Positions 31,251 through 42,260 of a DNA stretch of 64,000 nt are shown one piece after another. The stretch is taken from assembly GCA_029891345.1 (NCBI GenBank), contig CM057009.1, positions 296,051,966 through 296,115,965 on the forward strand, written 5' to 3'. Position numbers and translations under genes: made by a program. This DNA is from Dryococelus australis. Taxonomy: Eukaryota > Arthropoda > Insecta > Phasmatodea > Phasmatidae. The notes beneath the pieces were generated by a model, which worked only from the letters and a program-made list of their open reading frames with translations, searched no databases and was not told the DNA's origin. The stretch's first letter is position 1; every line of letters starts with the position of its first letter.

Positions 31251-33779
31251 CCAATTTTTGGCTGCTTTCGAGCAGTTGTCAGTTTAAGTTACCTTAAGTT
31301 TTATGTTATGGTTTAACTTTAATGATTAATTTAAGTTTAGTTGATAAGATGTGTAATCCAAAGTCAGAGGCATCCCTGGGTTTCAGATATATAAATTATA
31401 TAAATTTCTGCTACCTTGATTTTGTTAGAAAGATATAATCAATTTATACGAAAATATGTGCTGGCAAACATGGCAAATTATAACACAGTTAACATTATGT
31501 CCACATAATCAAAAGGTATTTAAAGGATGGAAATATTACTCATAGGTATTATAAATAGAACATGAGAATTCAACTAGTTGGTGGTCTCAATATATTATAA
31601 CAGAAAAACCCTAAAAAGTGCATTTGACATCTGAGTATTAATTCTCTTTACATTAAAATAAATATTTTAACTACAGGTTTTCTCATTCACAAATATATTA
31701 ACATATTTTACTAAAGAGATAGTACATAAAAATATATATTAGGGGATCCCTTAAACTGAATTAAATTTAACGATGAAATAGCACAACAATCACCATTCAT
31801 TTTAAATTTTAAGAAATCCATTTTTCTTTTGTTTACTTAAAATTCTGTCCGAGTCTGCAACAGCTTACAAAAGATAGTCCATCGTTTCATATTTCATCAT
31901 AAAATTAAATAAAAAATAAAACAATTTTGTTTTCGTATATGTTTTGTGAAGAATCTCACCGGCGATGATCCATCTGGTTACATAGCGTGAATCGAGGTTA
32001 TCGCAAACGAGAAGCTGCGCAGACAGTCTCAGGAACGGGATGAACTGGGAAGCTGGAACATGGAACGAACTACCTCAGCTTCCCGAGTACCGCAAAAGTA
32101 AACCGAACAGAACTATGTTGCATACTAATCAAGGAACCTCTACAACAAAATTGAACGGACAGAAATGTGGAAAATTAGTTTCAGTCGCTCGCAAATAAGA
32201 CTTTAGTTAAAAAAAGAAATTTGAACTTACCCATTCCGGAGGTTGGAAAAACTTGCCTAGGTGTAGAAGCTACTAACAGCCGTTTCTACGACAGCAAAAA
32301 CAATTTACATTGCTACATTATCTATGGCACTTCGCATATTCCGAACTACCAGCTACATTGCAGTTATCGCTTAAGTCCCATGACGACTACATTCCAGTAG
32401 CAAAATTACCACTTCACTGCCTGCCGAGAGAAAACGTGTATGTCACTCCAAGTGCCAGTAGACGAGTAACGTGCCGCAAAATGTGTGCAACGAGAAGATG
32501 CGGCCTGTTAGCAGCACTACGTGGCAGTGACGCGAACTAAATGTAGTTCCAATGCTCTCGAGAGATGGCGCGACAATGCAGCAGTGCCTTTCTTTTGCTA
32601 CTTTACCTTAATCTAAGTGTTATGTGAAATGAAGCCCCGAAGGTAGGGCGGGACATTATTGCGTCTCAGGACTAACCCCTTACGCCTACAAGGAAAGAGA
32701 ATCATACAAGGAGACATGCATCGCAGCAAAGAGGGATTGGGCAGCCATGACCTGCACTTTGGGGTCATGACTACCTTCCTAAGTGTACTAAGAGCTAGTC
32801 TTAACTAGGAAGAGCAAGGGAAAACCCGTCAAGAGAGATGTAAAGCCATTGCGACAGAGAAGAAAAATTCGAAATTATAGAATGCATTAAATAAAATTCA
32901 ATAAAATAGAATGCTACGGGAGACATGGTGTTTGGAAAACCTTCTCTTAGTAAAGTTGAAAAGTCTAGTACAGAGGGGGCAGGAGCTTTATTATTTCATT
33001 AACTTGAAGCCGGCAGTAACCAGGGTGGTGTTTGAGCGCCTCTGTGGTGAGGGAAGTGGCGCTATTGGAAATCTCCCCTCCGATCTCTTCTGTGAACCTG
33101 AAAATTAAAGGCGAAAAAGTGAGCTGCCAGTAAGTGTCAACAGGGCTGGATCTTACTGGTTTTTACTAGAACGTTAAAATACGGCAAGGACCTGTGTATG
33201 AAAGGGCAAATTAATCTAGCACAATTGACCTATAATATTATCCTAAATATAACCTATAGTAGCATATGTCCTCGGGGACATATGTATCTAAAATAGTGCT
33301 GTGCTACCTTACAGCAGCCAGTCTCTGTAGCCATAGGCTGTGACAAAGCATATCTACGGCCATATGCTGTAAGTGCACGGAGCTTCGCTTCTTAAGGTAA
33401 TGCTGTGCTGCCTCGCAGCGAGCATATATCTGTAGTCATATGATGTAACAGAGCCTATTTCCACTCATTGTGGTACGAGTGCACGGAGCTTCGCAGTTAG
33501 GGGGGGATTTTAATTAGGAGTAAGGGGAGGTCTCTCACCAAATGAAGCATCGAACCACACGACGCTGCGAACCTCTACCTCTCGGCAGAGGCGGCCTTGG
33601 AATCAGCCGCAACGCAGGGCCAAGCCTGTTAGCAACTGGCTGGGATGAGAGGTTAAGTCTATGTTAACCCATAATATCCTAATTAATAATTAAAATATTT
33701 ATAAGTGAAGTCGGTAAGATTATGTACAGTTAATTAATATATACTGAGCTGCCCCTTCGGGGCTGCTCAGGTTAAACTA
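31251..33779. other. unassigned repeat-like DNA inside Polinton 2
   Basis: No Polinton protein is recognisable. The stretch includes an AT-rich part (31260-31940), a more GC-balanced part (31950-32620) and a two-unit tandem repeat at 33290-33500. It probably consists of other transposable elements, including the 3' region of the LINE that follows, but I could not delimit them. Confidence 0.4.
33290..33500. repeat. two-unit tandem repeat, ~105 bp
   Basis: TGCTGTGCTACCTTACAGCAG at about 33297 and TGCTGTGCTGCCTCGCAGCG at about 33400 begin units that both end in AGTGCACGGAGCTTCGC (33373 and 33478). Confidence 0.75.
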
Positions 33780-35340
33780 CTGTTTAGATTTAAGAGGCTG
33801 TGCAGGGTCTATAATTATTATGATTATGATAATGTGTTACCAACAGGGCTAAGGGGGCCTGTGGGCTAGAAGCGACTTGGGGTCGCTTATAGCTTTGGGT
33901 CTCATCAATATGATAGTCCCCTATGACAGTGATGAGAGGATTGGCATGTTCTTCAAAAGATTTATAAAAGGTTTGGGCCTGCTTGAGAATTACATCTTGC
34001 AGCAATTCTTGTTTAAGTTCTGCATACAAGTTTCTGATGGGGATGTAATGTGGTGCATGAGAAGCCAATCTGAGGCATTTTTTCTGCACCACATGTAACG
34101 AATTTAAGTGAGTGGGAGCACAGTAAGCCCGTGCAGGGGCCGCATGTGTGATGATGGGTCTAATTAAAGACTGGTATAAATGTATCCCATTTTACCGTGA
34201 TAATCTGGAGCTACGATTTAGTCATTGATACAGGGCAAGGCGGGCATAAGCGAGGTTATGCTTAGTTTACACATGGTGGCGCCATGTCAGCTTACTGTCC
34301 ATGATAAGACCGAGGTACTAAACTTCATCCTTGACGGGAATATTTTCCCTGAAGAGAGTTAGCTGAAAATTAGGCGAAATAATACGGCGACGCATGAAGA
34401 TTACAACCTCGCTCTTACCCACATTCATTGAGTTGAGCCTGGATTCGTTGAATTGCAAGTTAAGCTTTGCAGGAACGGGTGTAGATGACCGTATCACCAG
34501 CACAAACACCCATAGTAATAAGTCGTATATGGGGGGGGGGATGTCGTGGGTGTAAAGATTGTATAGGACAGGTCCTAGGATGCTACCCTGAGGGACGCCA
34601 GCCGTAATGTACTTCTTGGTATTCAGCGTTCCTTCAGCCGTAAACTGGTGACAGTCGAATGATTTAGTTATGTGTTTCCATAAGCGGAAGAGTTGATGTA
34701 CGGTTGGGTGTTTTTTCCGAAAGCCAAATTGCTCATTTGGAAATAAGTTATGCTCGCGGATATGGTGATTTAATCGGTGCAGGAGTACTCGTTCGTGATT
34801 CTTAGAGAGTGTGGATAGCAAACTAATAGGGCGGTAATTTTGCAGTTGATTTGGGTCTTTGCCCGGCTTAGGAAACACAATTACTGTGTCACTTTTCCAG
34901 GAAGTAGGCAAGATTAAAACTTGCATTGATGCACTCGGCTATAGCCTCAAACATGCTGTCAGGCATCTGCTTGAAAACTATGGCCTACAGCGAGTCTAAC
35001 CCAGGTGCTTTGTGGGGTTTCAAACGTTTAATGATACGCTTGACCTCCTCAGAGCGCGTGGGGTTACCAGTGCCACTCCGGGACGAAAACTTGCCGCATC
35101 AACAAGTTCAAGGTGCGCTTTTTTTGTCGCTATACAGCGAACGTGGCTAGAATACACACTGGAGCGAAGCGGCTTTTGCCGAGCAGTGTGTGGCATGAAA
35201 TTTAAGGAAGAAACGTTGCAGAAACGGTTGTGACAGCAGTCCGCAGATCGTCTAACGCCGTGTTGTGGCCACCAAGCCTAGCTCGAATACCGTGCGACAA
35301 AGCTTCCCGACGGTCTTTCTCTCTCTTGCCTTGGATGCTC
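33780..35340 (-). mobile_element. Jockey-like LINE fragment (reverse transcriptase), 5'-truncated
   Basis: Minus-strand relic. KRLKPHKAPGLDSL (about 35020), SDTVIVFPKPGKDPNQLQNY and RPISLLSTLSK (about 34850), FPNEQFGFRKKH (about 34740) and AGVPQGSILGPVLYN (about 34590) are RT blocks 0-4. The ORF then runs on to 34318. A C-terminal piece at 34092-33790 (LASHAPHYIPIRNLY) is the usual end of Jockey-type ORF2. The YxDD-containing stretch is deleted or diverged (near DLLLWVFVLV). No endonuclease domain is found. It lies inside Polinton 2. Confidence 0.8.
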
Positions 35341-36044
35341 CCAATACGTAAGCGTCACAGAAAAATAGGCGTCTGATTGGCAAACCACTCATTTAGAATT
35401 CCCTTTTACTGTTTGGAACAGGCTTAAGTTCAAATTAAATGAATTAAACAAAATTCAAATTATTCTAAGAGAACCAAAAATTTATCCAGTTAGTCACTAA
35501 TAAGAATCCCAATTTATGATATACATTTCAAAACAGTAAATAAACTACACCAAAATTTATATAGTGTACCATAAAAGAAAACTTTACTTTTAGTGTGTGC
35601 TACTTATTATCACTTGTAGTTAGGAAATTAAAATTATATCAAAAAACTTACTGAATTAATTTTCTATGTGTGCATATAAGACTGAAGTATAGTAACTTTA
35701 AGAGAGTCCTTTATGGTATAAAGGGAATATCCCTAGTAAATAAATGTTGGCCCATACCTTAAGTGAAATACAAACCCTATATATAATTCATCATTAAAAA
35801 AATATAAAAATAATACTGAATGACTAATTTCGCTTTCAAAAATAAACTCAAGCTGAAAAAAATTAGAAGTCCGCAATAACATAAAATGTATTATGTGTCC
35901 TATAAAATCTGTTACCTATTTAAAAGTCGTATTTACCCCTGAACTGAAATTAACTAAAGTTATAGCATATTCATAAAGAAACTGAAATACAGATCTTTCA
36001 GAAATACCAAAACAAAATCACAATTAAAATACAGAGGTTTTGCT
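35341..36044. other. unassigned AT-rich DNA inside Polinton 2
   Basis: No coding signal or recognisable repeat. Confidence 0.35.
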
Positions 36045-36790
36045 CTAATCCTTACGAAAATGCGAACCATAAAAATGTACCACAAAACCAAAATTGGTCA
36101 AAACTGAAAAACAGTGTACCGCAGAATTTTCCCAAAATTTTACAATGGCCCACAATCGCTGGTATTTCGGTTGCTGAAGCGATTTTAAATATAGGTACAC
36201 GTTCTCGAACTGAAGACCATTTTCTTCCAACAGACTCAGTAGGACATTTGTCTTCCCTCAATTTGACGGTCCTGCGATGATACACCTCAATGCATTCGGA
36301 AATATACTTCCAAGTGGCGATTCCTGGGTAATAACTTACTCTTCAGAATGAATGTGTAAGGGTATAAAACACTTTTCTTGACGATCTGTGTGTTACCATC
36401 ACTAACCTGCAAAGCATGCGGAGCCTATTGTGGTGAGTGTGGAGCCATTTGAGGAGCATGCAGAGCCGATTGTGGAGAATGAGGAACCGATTGCGGAGTG
36501 CGTGGAGTGTGAGAAGCTGGTTGTGGAGTGTGCGGAGCTGATTGCGGAGCTTGCGGAGCCAATTGTAGTTGCAGAGAACTAGGGCTACGAGTTTTAGAGT
36601 GTCTCTTTGAAATATCATTTTGTGTTAACTGCCTATGCCTGAAATCGCAATAGAATGACATTCATGAAGTTTTTATTCTGCAGGTCGTTAGTTCATGCCG
36701 TCGTAAATTCTGCAAAGCTGTAAATGCTTTACCGCAGAAGTGACACAGCAGATTAATTATTGGCAATTTACGTCCGTACTGTTCCAAGTA
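36045..36790 (-). pseudogene. zinc-finger and proline/serine-rich protein relic in Polinton 2
   Basis: At the upstream end the minus strand reads LLCHFCGKAFTALQNLRRHE followed by LTTC, a C2H2/C2HC finger. A second degenerate finger (SFYCDFRHRQLTQND) follows across a stop. After it come about ten copies of a degenerate 5-8-residue repeat with HTPQ/HSPQ wording (36610-36425). A last open stretch (36285-36052) has no known domain. A short intron between the fingers is possible because a polypyrimidine-AG follows the stop, but a frameshift explains it equally well. It resembles the TIR zinc-finger gene of element 1 in style only. Confidence 0.4.
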
Positions 36791-36949
36791 TAGAATGATC
36801 CTGAAACAAAAAAGTATGAAAGGATCATGTTTAAACTTTTCTCGGTGATTTCACTGCGATGCATCGAAGAAGTAAACACCGTAGCTGTAAGCAGGATCGT
36901 CGATATACTGATCAGCAATCTACTGTTCGTGCTGCAAATTCCAGGGTAT

Positions 36950-37135
36950 AGGTTCTGCAGGACAGAAACCAAGCTAGCTGAAAGGCTGTCACTAATGATA
37001 CGGGCATGAACATGATGGACGAGGAATGCAAGCAGCACGACATCACCTATTCCAAGCACAAGGATCTGCAGGCTAGGTACCAAGCAGTTGAAAAAAAAAG
37101 GCCTATGAAATAATAAAATCGACAGCCATCGGGAT
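36950..37135 (+). pseudogene. Polinton 2 phospholipase A2-like domain
   Basis: MMDEECKQHDITYSKHKDL near 37012-37070 carries the PLA2 His-Asp pair, with FCRTETKLAERL before it as the degenerate calcium-loop region. It matches the module at 4589-4918. A frameshift lies between the loop and the catalytic helix, and the Gly-rich Ca loop (usually CGPxT) reads CRTET, so activity is lost. Confidence 0.55.
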
Positions 37136-37159
37136 CGGAGAAAAAGTAGTCGCCTGAGG

Positions 37160-37480
37160 CTTTTCCACCATAATGAAACCCAAAGGGAAGAGATACATGG
37201 GTGCAAAGAGCAAGCGGAAGGCGAAACTGAAACGAAAAATGTGACAAAAGTAAGAAACATATGCAAGGCCAAGAAAACATCTACCGGTGGATCTTTTTCC
37301 ATTGCTTTTGCTTCACTTGGGGCCCTCAAGAACCTAATCGGAGACACGAGTGGTATCGTCCAAGCCGTCAACACAGCAACGAACGAACGTAAGCAGTGGT
37401 TCGAGGCACAAAGACAAAATCCAAGTATCGAAGCTATCACGATGGGAAAAAATACAGCCAAGTCCTCTACCTAAGGCCAT
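37160..37480 (+). pseudogene. Polinton 2 small hydrophobic Gly/Ala-rich protein
   Basis: The clear part reads GGSFSIAFASLGALKNLIGD followed by a basic, Gln-rich segment (ERKQWFEAQRQNPSIEA) and ends near 37475. In both elements a short protein with one amphipathic or hydrophobic segment lies just before the protease, a position where adenoviruses and relatives encode protease substrates or cofactors. That analogy is inference. Confidence 0.4.
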
Positions 37481-37489
37481 ACCCAGTAG

Positions 37490-37885
37490 GAGGCGGAAGT
37501 GTGCGAAAGCGACGCAGCAGGTAGAGGCGATAATAAAATCTCTACCGAAACGAGCGCTCACTAACATGAATTTGGAACTGTTTGGACACAAATTGAAAAT
37601 GCATAATTTTAGAGGATTGTTTATGATATATGGTTTGCTCACTAACCCCAAGAGAGAAGAATGTGCCATAATTTATCTGGGCATGACAACCAGGCCTAGT
37701 ATGCACTGGGTAACTTACATAAAAATGGCAAACAAGCAGACTATTACGATAGTTTTGGGAATTTGAATCCTCCACCCGAACTGCACAAGTATTTGAAATA
37801 TACCAAAATAACCCATAATTACGAAATGGAGTAGCTACCTAATACATGAAACTGTGGACATTGATGTTTTTGCTTCCTCATTCAT
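37490..37885 (+). pseudogene. Polinton 2 adenain-like cysteine protease
   Basis: SLPKRALTNMNLELFGHKLK (about 37540) and HNFRGLFMIYGL are followed by EECAIIYLGMTTRPSMHW, with the catalytic His near 37707. A frame-shifted block YYDSFGNLNPPPELHKYL follows, then the catalytic-Cys region NCGH near 37850. Same order as in element 1 (5340-5620). Stops inside the Cys region and at least two frameshifts inactivate it. Confidence 0.7.
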
Positions 37886-37889
37886 TCGT

Positions 37890-38545
37890 ATAAGTAAAAA
37901 ATGATATGCACTGTGAGGAAACCGTCAGTTATGTCGATTATGCTTACAGTGATGGGTCGCAGCTCCAAACTGTGTTAGGTACATTTTCCATCACTTGACC
38001 TCGGGGGAAATGGAGCATAGAGATCTTGTCGAATGTCAAACCTACAATGTGAAAACGATCATAGATGGAAAAATTGCAAGCTATAACTCGTAAAAAGTGG
38101 TAATGTTTCCCATGAGATGTCACTGCCCTTAGGCTCTTATGAAATAGATGACATTCCATTCAAACTGCGTGGAAATCTGAATACTCTGAAGAGTGTTACT
38201 AGATGCAGTGAATATATCGACTATACGAAACTAGATACTATCTGACCGATTCTGGGGTACGAGCCACGCATCTATGAAGCTGACAAAACACATGTCTCGT
38301 CAAATCATGTAAACATCTTGCAGGTCAACATGATACGAATAAACTTCAATTTGGTGAGCAGCACATACCTCAATGGCAGTCCAAGCAATATGTTGCAAGA
38401 ATTTTCGTCAATGGTCCTTCCATGTTATAAACTGGTTGTAGCACCACAAAGCATAATTTACACTCCGGTCGTCGTGAAGAGACCATACAAGGTGGCCGTG
38501 ATATTCGTCGACCAGCACGGATATTTGGTGAACTTTTGAAACGAA
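37890..38545 (+). pseudogene. Polinton 2 minor-capsid (penton)-type protein
   Basis: Readable blocks are ETVSYVDYAYSDGSQLQTVL (about 37925), IPFKLRGNLNTLKSVTRC (about 38160) and, open from 38318, VNMIRINFNLVSSTYLNG, LVVAPQSIIYTPVVVKRPYK and VAVIFVDQHGYLVNF ending at 38539. The closing strand and the position between protease and major capsid gene match a Polinton single jelly-roll minor capsid protein. The first half has several frameshifts. Confidence 0.5.
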
Positions 38546-38659
38546 CTCACTCTATGCCTACATTTGTGAAGATGGGAATAAGATTTAAAGCGACCAGAAC
38601 CAATTAAAAAAGTACTGTACCTGCAATCAGTACGTCGCAGGTATCAGAGGATTTAACAC

Positions 38660-39905
38660 AAACAAGTGATATTTTCCTCCTCATTCTTGCCTTTAATGTC
38701 AATTGCCAAGGCAGATTACCTAAACATCGAAGAGCCGGTCATTTTTGAAGACAGCGTAACCAAAGCAGAAATTCGTGCATACCAGCCTTTCCTGATTGGA
38801 TCATACACACTGCCATCGGAAGATCAGATGCAGTCCAACACCAAGATATCTGCTCTCTTCCTTGCCAGTCTTTCTTGCGAGTTAGGAGACTCCGAGGAAA
38901 GAAGATATGTCCAACATGGCATCGACGAAAATAACCAGCAATGGAATTCACCTGATCGATCGCATCACATACTTTTTGAACAATGTCGATGTGGACCTGT
39001 CGCGAGATCCGGGCATAACCTCAACGGCCAAAAATTACCTTTTACTCATGCCGAATGAGCTGTCTGCAGTCAAGATGGCAAGCTGGGGAATCGAAGGTGA
39101 CTACAGTGTTCCTATATACCCTGGATGCTAGTTCGAAGTGTGCGTTTCGCTCTCCATGCTATTGAGATTTGCTGAAGACTACATACGAATTATATTCAAT
39201 TCAAATCAGAAACTGGTGCTGCTCCTAGCCAATACACATGTGGATACCATCGTAGGTATGGGGGAAAACATGGAGACAGTGGAACTGAAACTACAGTCTA
39301 TCGAATGGGTGCTGCTTCATGTGCAGTTGAGCGCTACAGAACGCATAAAAATGTTGAAGAATGTGGAATATGGTAAAAACATCGACGTGGCTTTCAGGTC
39401 GTCGAGTCTCGAGACATACCCCGGATTGCCAGCAAGCCAGCACATCAACTGTATGGTAGGGTTCAGCTCTCCTTCTGAGAAACCGAGGTACATCATTGTT
39501 GGGCTACAGACCGGAAGACAGCACAATTTAAGTGTAAGCCGTTCACAGTTCGATACATGTCACATAGAAAATGTAAAAATATCTTTGAATAACAAAAGCT
39601 ACCAGTACGTTGACATGAACACGAACTTTGAAAATGGACAGTATCTGCTGGCATATCAGATGTATGCATATTATGGGCGCACCTAATCCCCGAAATTAAG
39701 CCCCGATACTTTAAAGTGTTTGACCTCACTCATGGTATTCGATGTGAGTAACAGGACGAGCGTATTACCTCCGATGTGATCGACTGCAGAATCGAATTCA
39801 CTACACATGGAATATACCTGTCAACACATACGCATTCTGCCTGATAATTCACGACTGGCTTGTATCGTACAAGCCGAGATAAGACCATCATAATGCTGTG
39901 GTGAG
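38660..39905 (+). pseudogene. Polinton 2 major-capsid-type protein (putative double jelly-roll)
   Basis: The first segment is 38699-38900 (LNIEEPVIFEDSVTKAEIRA, YQPFLIGSYTLPSEDQ). A frame change follows to LIDRITYFLNNVDVDLSRDP at about 38950, then FEVCVSLSMLLRFAEDYIRI at about 39133. A long open stretch to 39683 contains KPRYIIVGLQTGRQ, FDTCHIENVKISLNN and ENGQYLLAYQMYAYYGR. The C-terminal strand (TSDVIDCRIEFTTHG) is out of frame near 39770. It is the counterpart of 2212-3491 and the better preserved copy. One long ORF plus three breaks covers a protein of about 415 residues. Confidence 0.65.
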
Positions 39906-39949
39906 CACAGCTTAGAATATATAAATATAACTGCTCACACACTATTACT

Positions 39950-40505
39950 GTCTAGTCTTCTTCGAGCATCGTCAGCTTCAACATGATTGTAATCTGCAGG
40001 GTTTCCAGAGCCGAAATGGGTTCGTTCTCAAGGAGATCGCAGTTACAGACTGTCACAGCATGATTCGAATACGCATCTTCCTGCCTCCGTATCCATGGAA
40101 ACTGTTGGACGAAAAGAGCAATAAAACAAATGCTTGGTTGGCAAAGTACTACCATGAATTGGAATGGGACAAATGCAAGATGTCATATTACCGAGTGCTA
40201 AATGGACTGCGCGACTTGCTGATGCAGTACCCGAATGCCCCGATTTATGTAGTATGGCCCGAGCAGAAGAAATGGCTTTAGCTACTTGTGTACATTTGAA
40301 GTGGAGATTATCGACCTGCAGGCCGAGTATGGATGTCCTTCGCTTCGCAAGCTGTTTAAAATGTACGGCGATACGCATCGTCATATCAGTGACACATCAG
40401 AAACCTTACAGGGCCTGCGCACTGAAGAACGTGCAGCAGCTGCACAAATAGTGCACCTCATCCTTGGACCAGGAATTACGTGCCTACAAGAAGACACGTA
40501 ATCAT
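39950..40505 (+). pseudogene. unassigned last gene of Polinton 2
   Basis: Preceded by a TATATAAATATAA stretch at 39917. Readable blocks are IRIFLPPYPWKLLDEKSNKT (about 40070), PNAPIYVVWPEQKKWL (about 40235) and, in another frame, VEIIDLQAEYGCPSLRKLF, then a Cys-poor tail ending at 40501. I do not recognise the family. The alternating open frames suggest a real gene of roughly 180 residues broken by two frameshifts. It ends just inside the right TIR. Confidence 0.4.
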
Positions 40506-40511
40506 CCTAGT

Positions 40512-42260
40512 CGAAGAAGATTAATAAAAATTATTGATTTTTTTGCCGATTATGTACATTTATATCAGATTATATTAGATAAAAATACACATATTAAAAA
40601 AAGAAATTTTAAAAAAATTGAATATGACAGTTTACGTACTTTGCACACACTAAATCTGAATCAGTGAGAATTTCACTGTTTCAATCAGTCATGTGTATCT
40701 GATTGATTCAACAGTCACTTCAGTGAATTTAACTGATGAATAAGTGAAAAATGCCAGATTTCCTTCACTTATTGATTCAGTGACATTTTCCACTGATTCA
40801 TCAGTCTTTTTTTTTTTTTTTTTCACTTTTTACTCAGTGGTTAATTTTGACTAATGGATCAGTTAAACAGCGTGTAAAATTGGCAGTCAAACAATGTGTT
40901 TCGAGCGAAATAACAACGAATAAACTAATAAAACCAATACAAAATACTTTCTAAAATGTGTTTCGTCTTTCAAAACGCCATTTTATGTCGTAAGATGTAC
41001 ACACTGCCTTTCAAACCGTTTTTACATCTTTCATTTCGTTTTCATGTAATTGTCACTCTGTTCGAAGTTTTAAACTGCATATAATGGGATGAAGAGAGTG
41101 TGCTTATATATACTACTCGTTTTAGCAGTCCTAACGGTACCAGTTAAACCAAAAACAAAAAGTAAAATCATACAATTTTAAATCTTCTCGATTTCGTGGT
41201 GAAACTATTAGGCTTATATCTTTGTCTCATTATTTGAACGTGGCATTGTTGTGCAGATGGTAAGCTAACGGACTAGAGTCGAAGGGTTATTGAGTTAAAT
41301 CCTGGCCACCTCTGAAAATTTCTACTTTTTTTTAATTATGGTAAATTGTGCATTATAAATAGTAAACTATTGTAAATATGTTTATTTCACACAATTGGCT
41401 GGCTGCATTCAATAAAATCAATATCAAATTTGCCATTGTACTCGGCCGTCACTTATTCAATCAATAAAATAATAACACATCATTAATTCAATCAGTGAAA
41501 TTTTTAAACTGAAACAATGAATGGTTTTCTACTGATTCTAAGTGGAACCATTTTCACTGATTCGAGTAGTTGAATTTCACTGTGAAACAGTGGTTTCCCA
41601 CCGATTCGAATTTAGAGTGCTGGAATGGCCAATGTCACCATTCGGCACAGGCCGATAGCAGGCAGCATAATAGCGAAGCACCACCTATACTTTTAAAAAC
41701 ATAAACAAATATGGCTGCCACCTGGCGACGATATCGCTAATGAATATACTAGCACCACCTAGGTGATGAAAACATATGAAATCCAATAAGGCAGTCGAAC
41801 GAAATTGAGAATCAAACTCCAAAACAAATGACAAAAGTACAAGATAGCGGATATTGGCTGTGATGACGCCTACCCAGATGGCGAACTGCACAGACCAACA
41901 TGGCTGATGGCCGCACCTACCAACATGGCAGTCGGCCACACCTAAAAACATGACAGCCGAACGAAGTGAGAGACAGCTTACCTAAATGGCGGAATGAGTA
42001 TGGGTGAAGGGAGACCTTCAGAGTTTTTATTAAATACATTTTTTAAATAACTTTTAATAGAAAATTTTGTATAAATTTTAAATACTTTTTTTCGGGATTG
42101 TTTAGAATTTTTTAAGGAAAAAGGATATTTTTAGGGTAAAAGGAAAATTTTTAGGTAAAAAGGAAAGTTTTTATGGGAAAAATGGCCGCCGGGGACTAGA
42201 ATATTTAAATAATTTTTTAATTGTTTTTTAATAATTCTAAATAATAGTTTTTCTTTTTTT
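40512..42260. repeat. Polinton 2 right TIR (with insertion)
   Basis: Inverted counterpart of 27520-28478, interrupted by the transposon at 40646-41619. The region 41640-42000 repeats the GCCATnTTGG/CCAACATGGC-type motifs, and 42120-42200 repeats the AAAAAGG/ATGGCCGCC outer end. Confidence 0.85.
40646..41619. mobile_element. 974-bp non-autonomous DNA transposon in Polinton 2 right TIR
   Basis: Terminal inverted repeats CACACTAAATCTGAATCAGT and, on the complement, CACTCTAAATTCGAATCGGT. The subterminal regions carry many copies of TGATTCAGTGAAA and its reverse complement, an arrangement of multiple transposase-binding-like sites. No transposase is encoded. The superfamily is unresolved because the flanking duplication is unclear. 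Confidence 0.8.

Larger units (their letters stand above)
27520..42260. mobile_element. Maverick/Polinton element 2 (no polymerase, ~14.7 kb with inserts)
   Basis: Matching inverted repeats (27520-28478 and 40512-42260) enclose relics of the integrase, conserved ORF, fibre-like protein and ATPase C-terminus on the minus strand, and a PLA2-like domain, protease and minor and major capsid-type genes on the plus strand. All are broken. The centre (31250-36040) is filled by other repeats, and the ATPase N-terminus and any DNA polymerase are absent. GC content is clearly higher than in element 1 and the proteins are diverged, so this is a separate lineage rather than a duplicate of element 1. Confidence 0.85.

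Noticed and set aside
36757..37461. 234-codon minus-strand ORF, among the longest in the window
   Set aside because: It lies antisense to the Polinton 2 PLA2-like and hydrophobic-protein relics, whose motifs are on the plus strand. Its own translation is hydrophobic low-information text without a family pattern.
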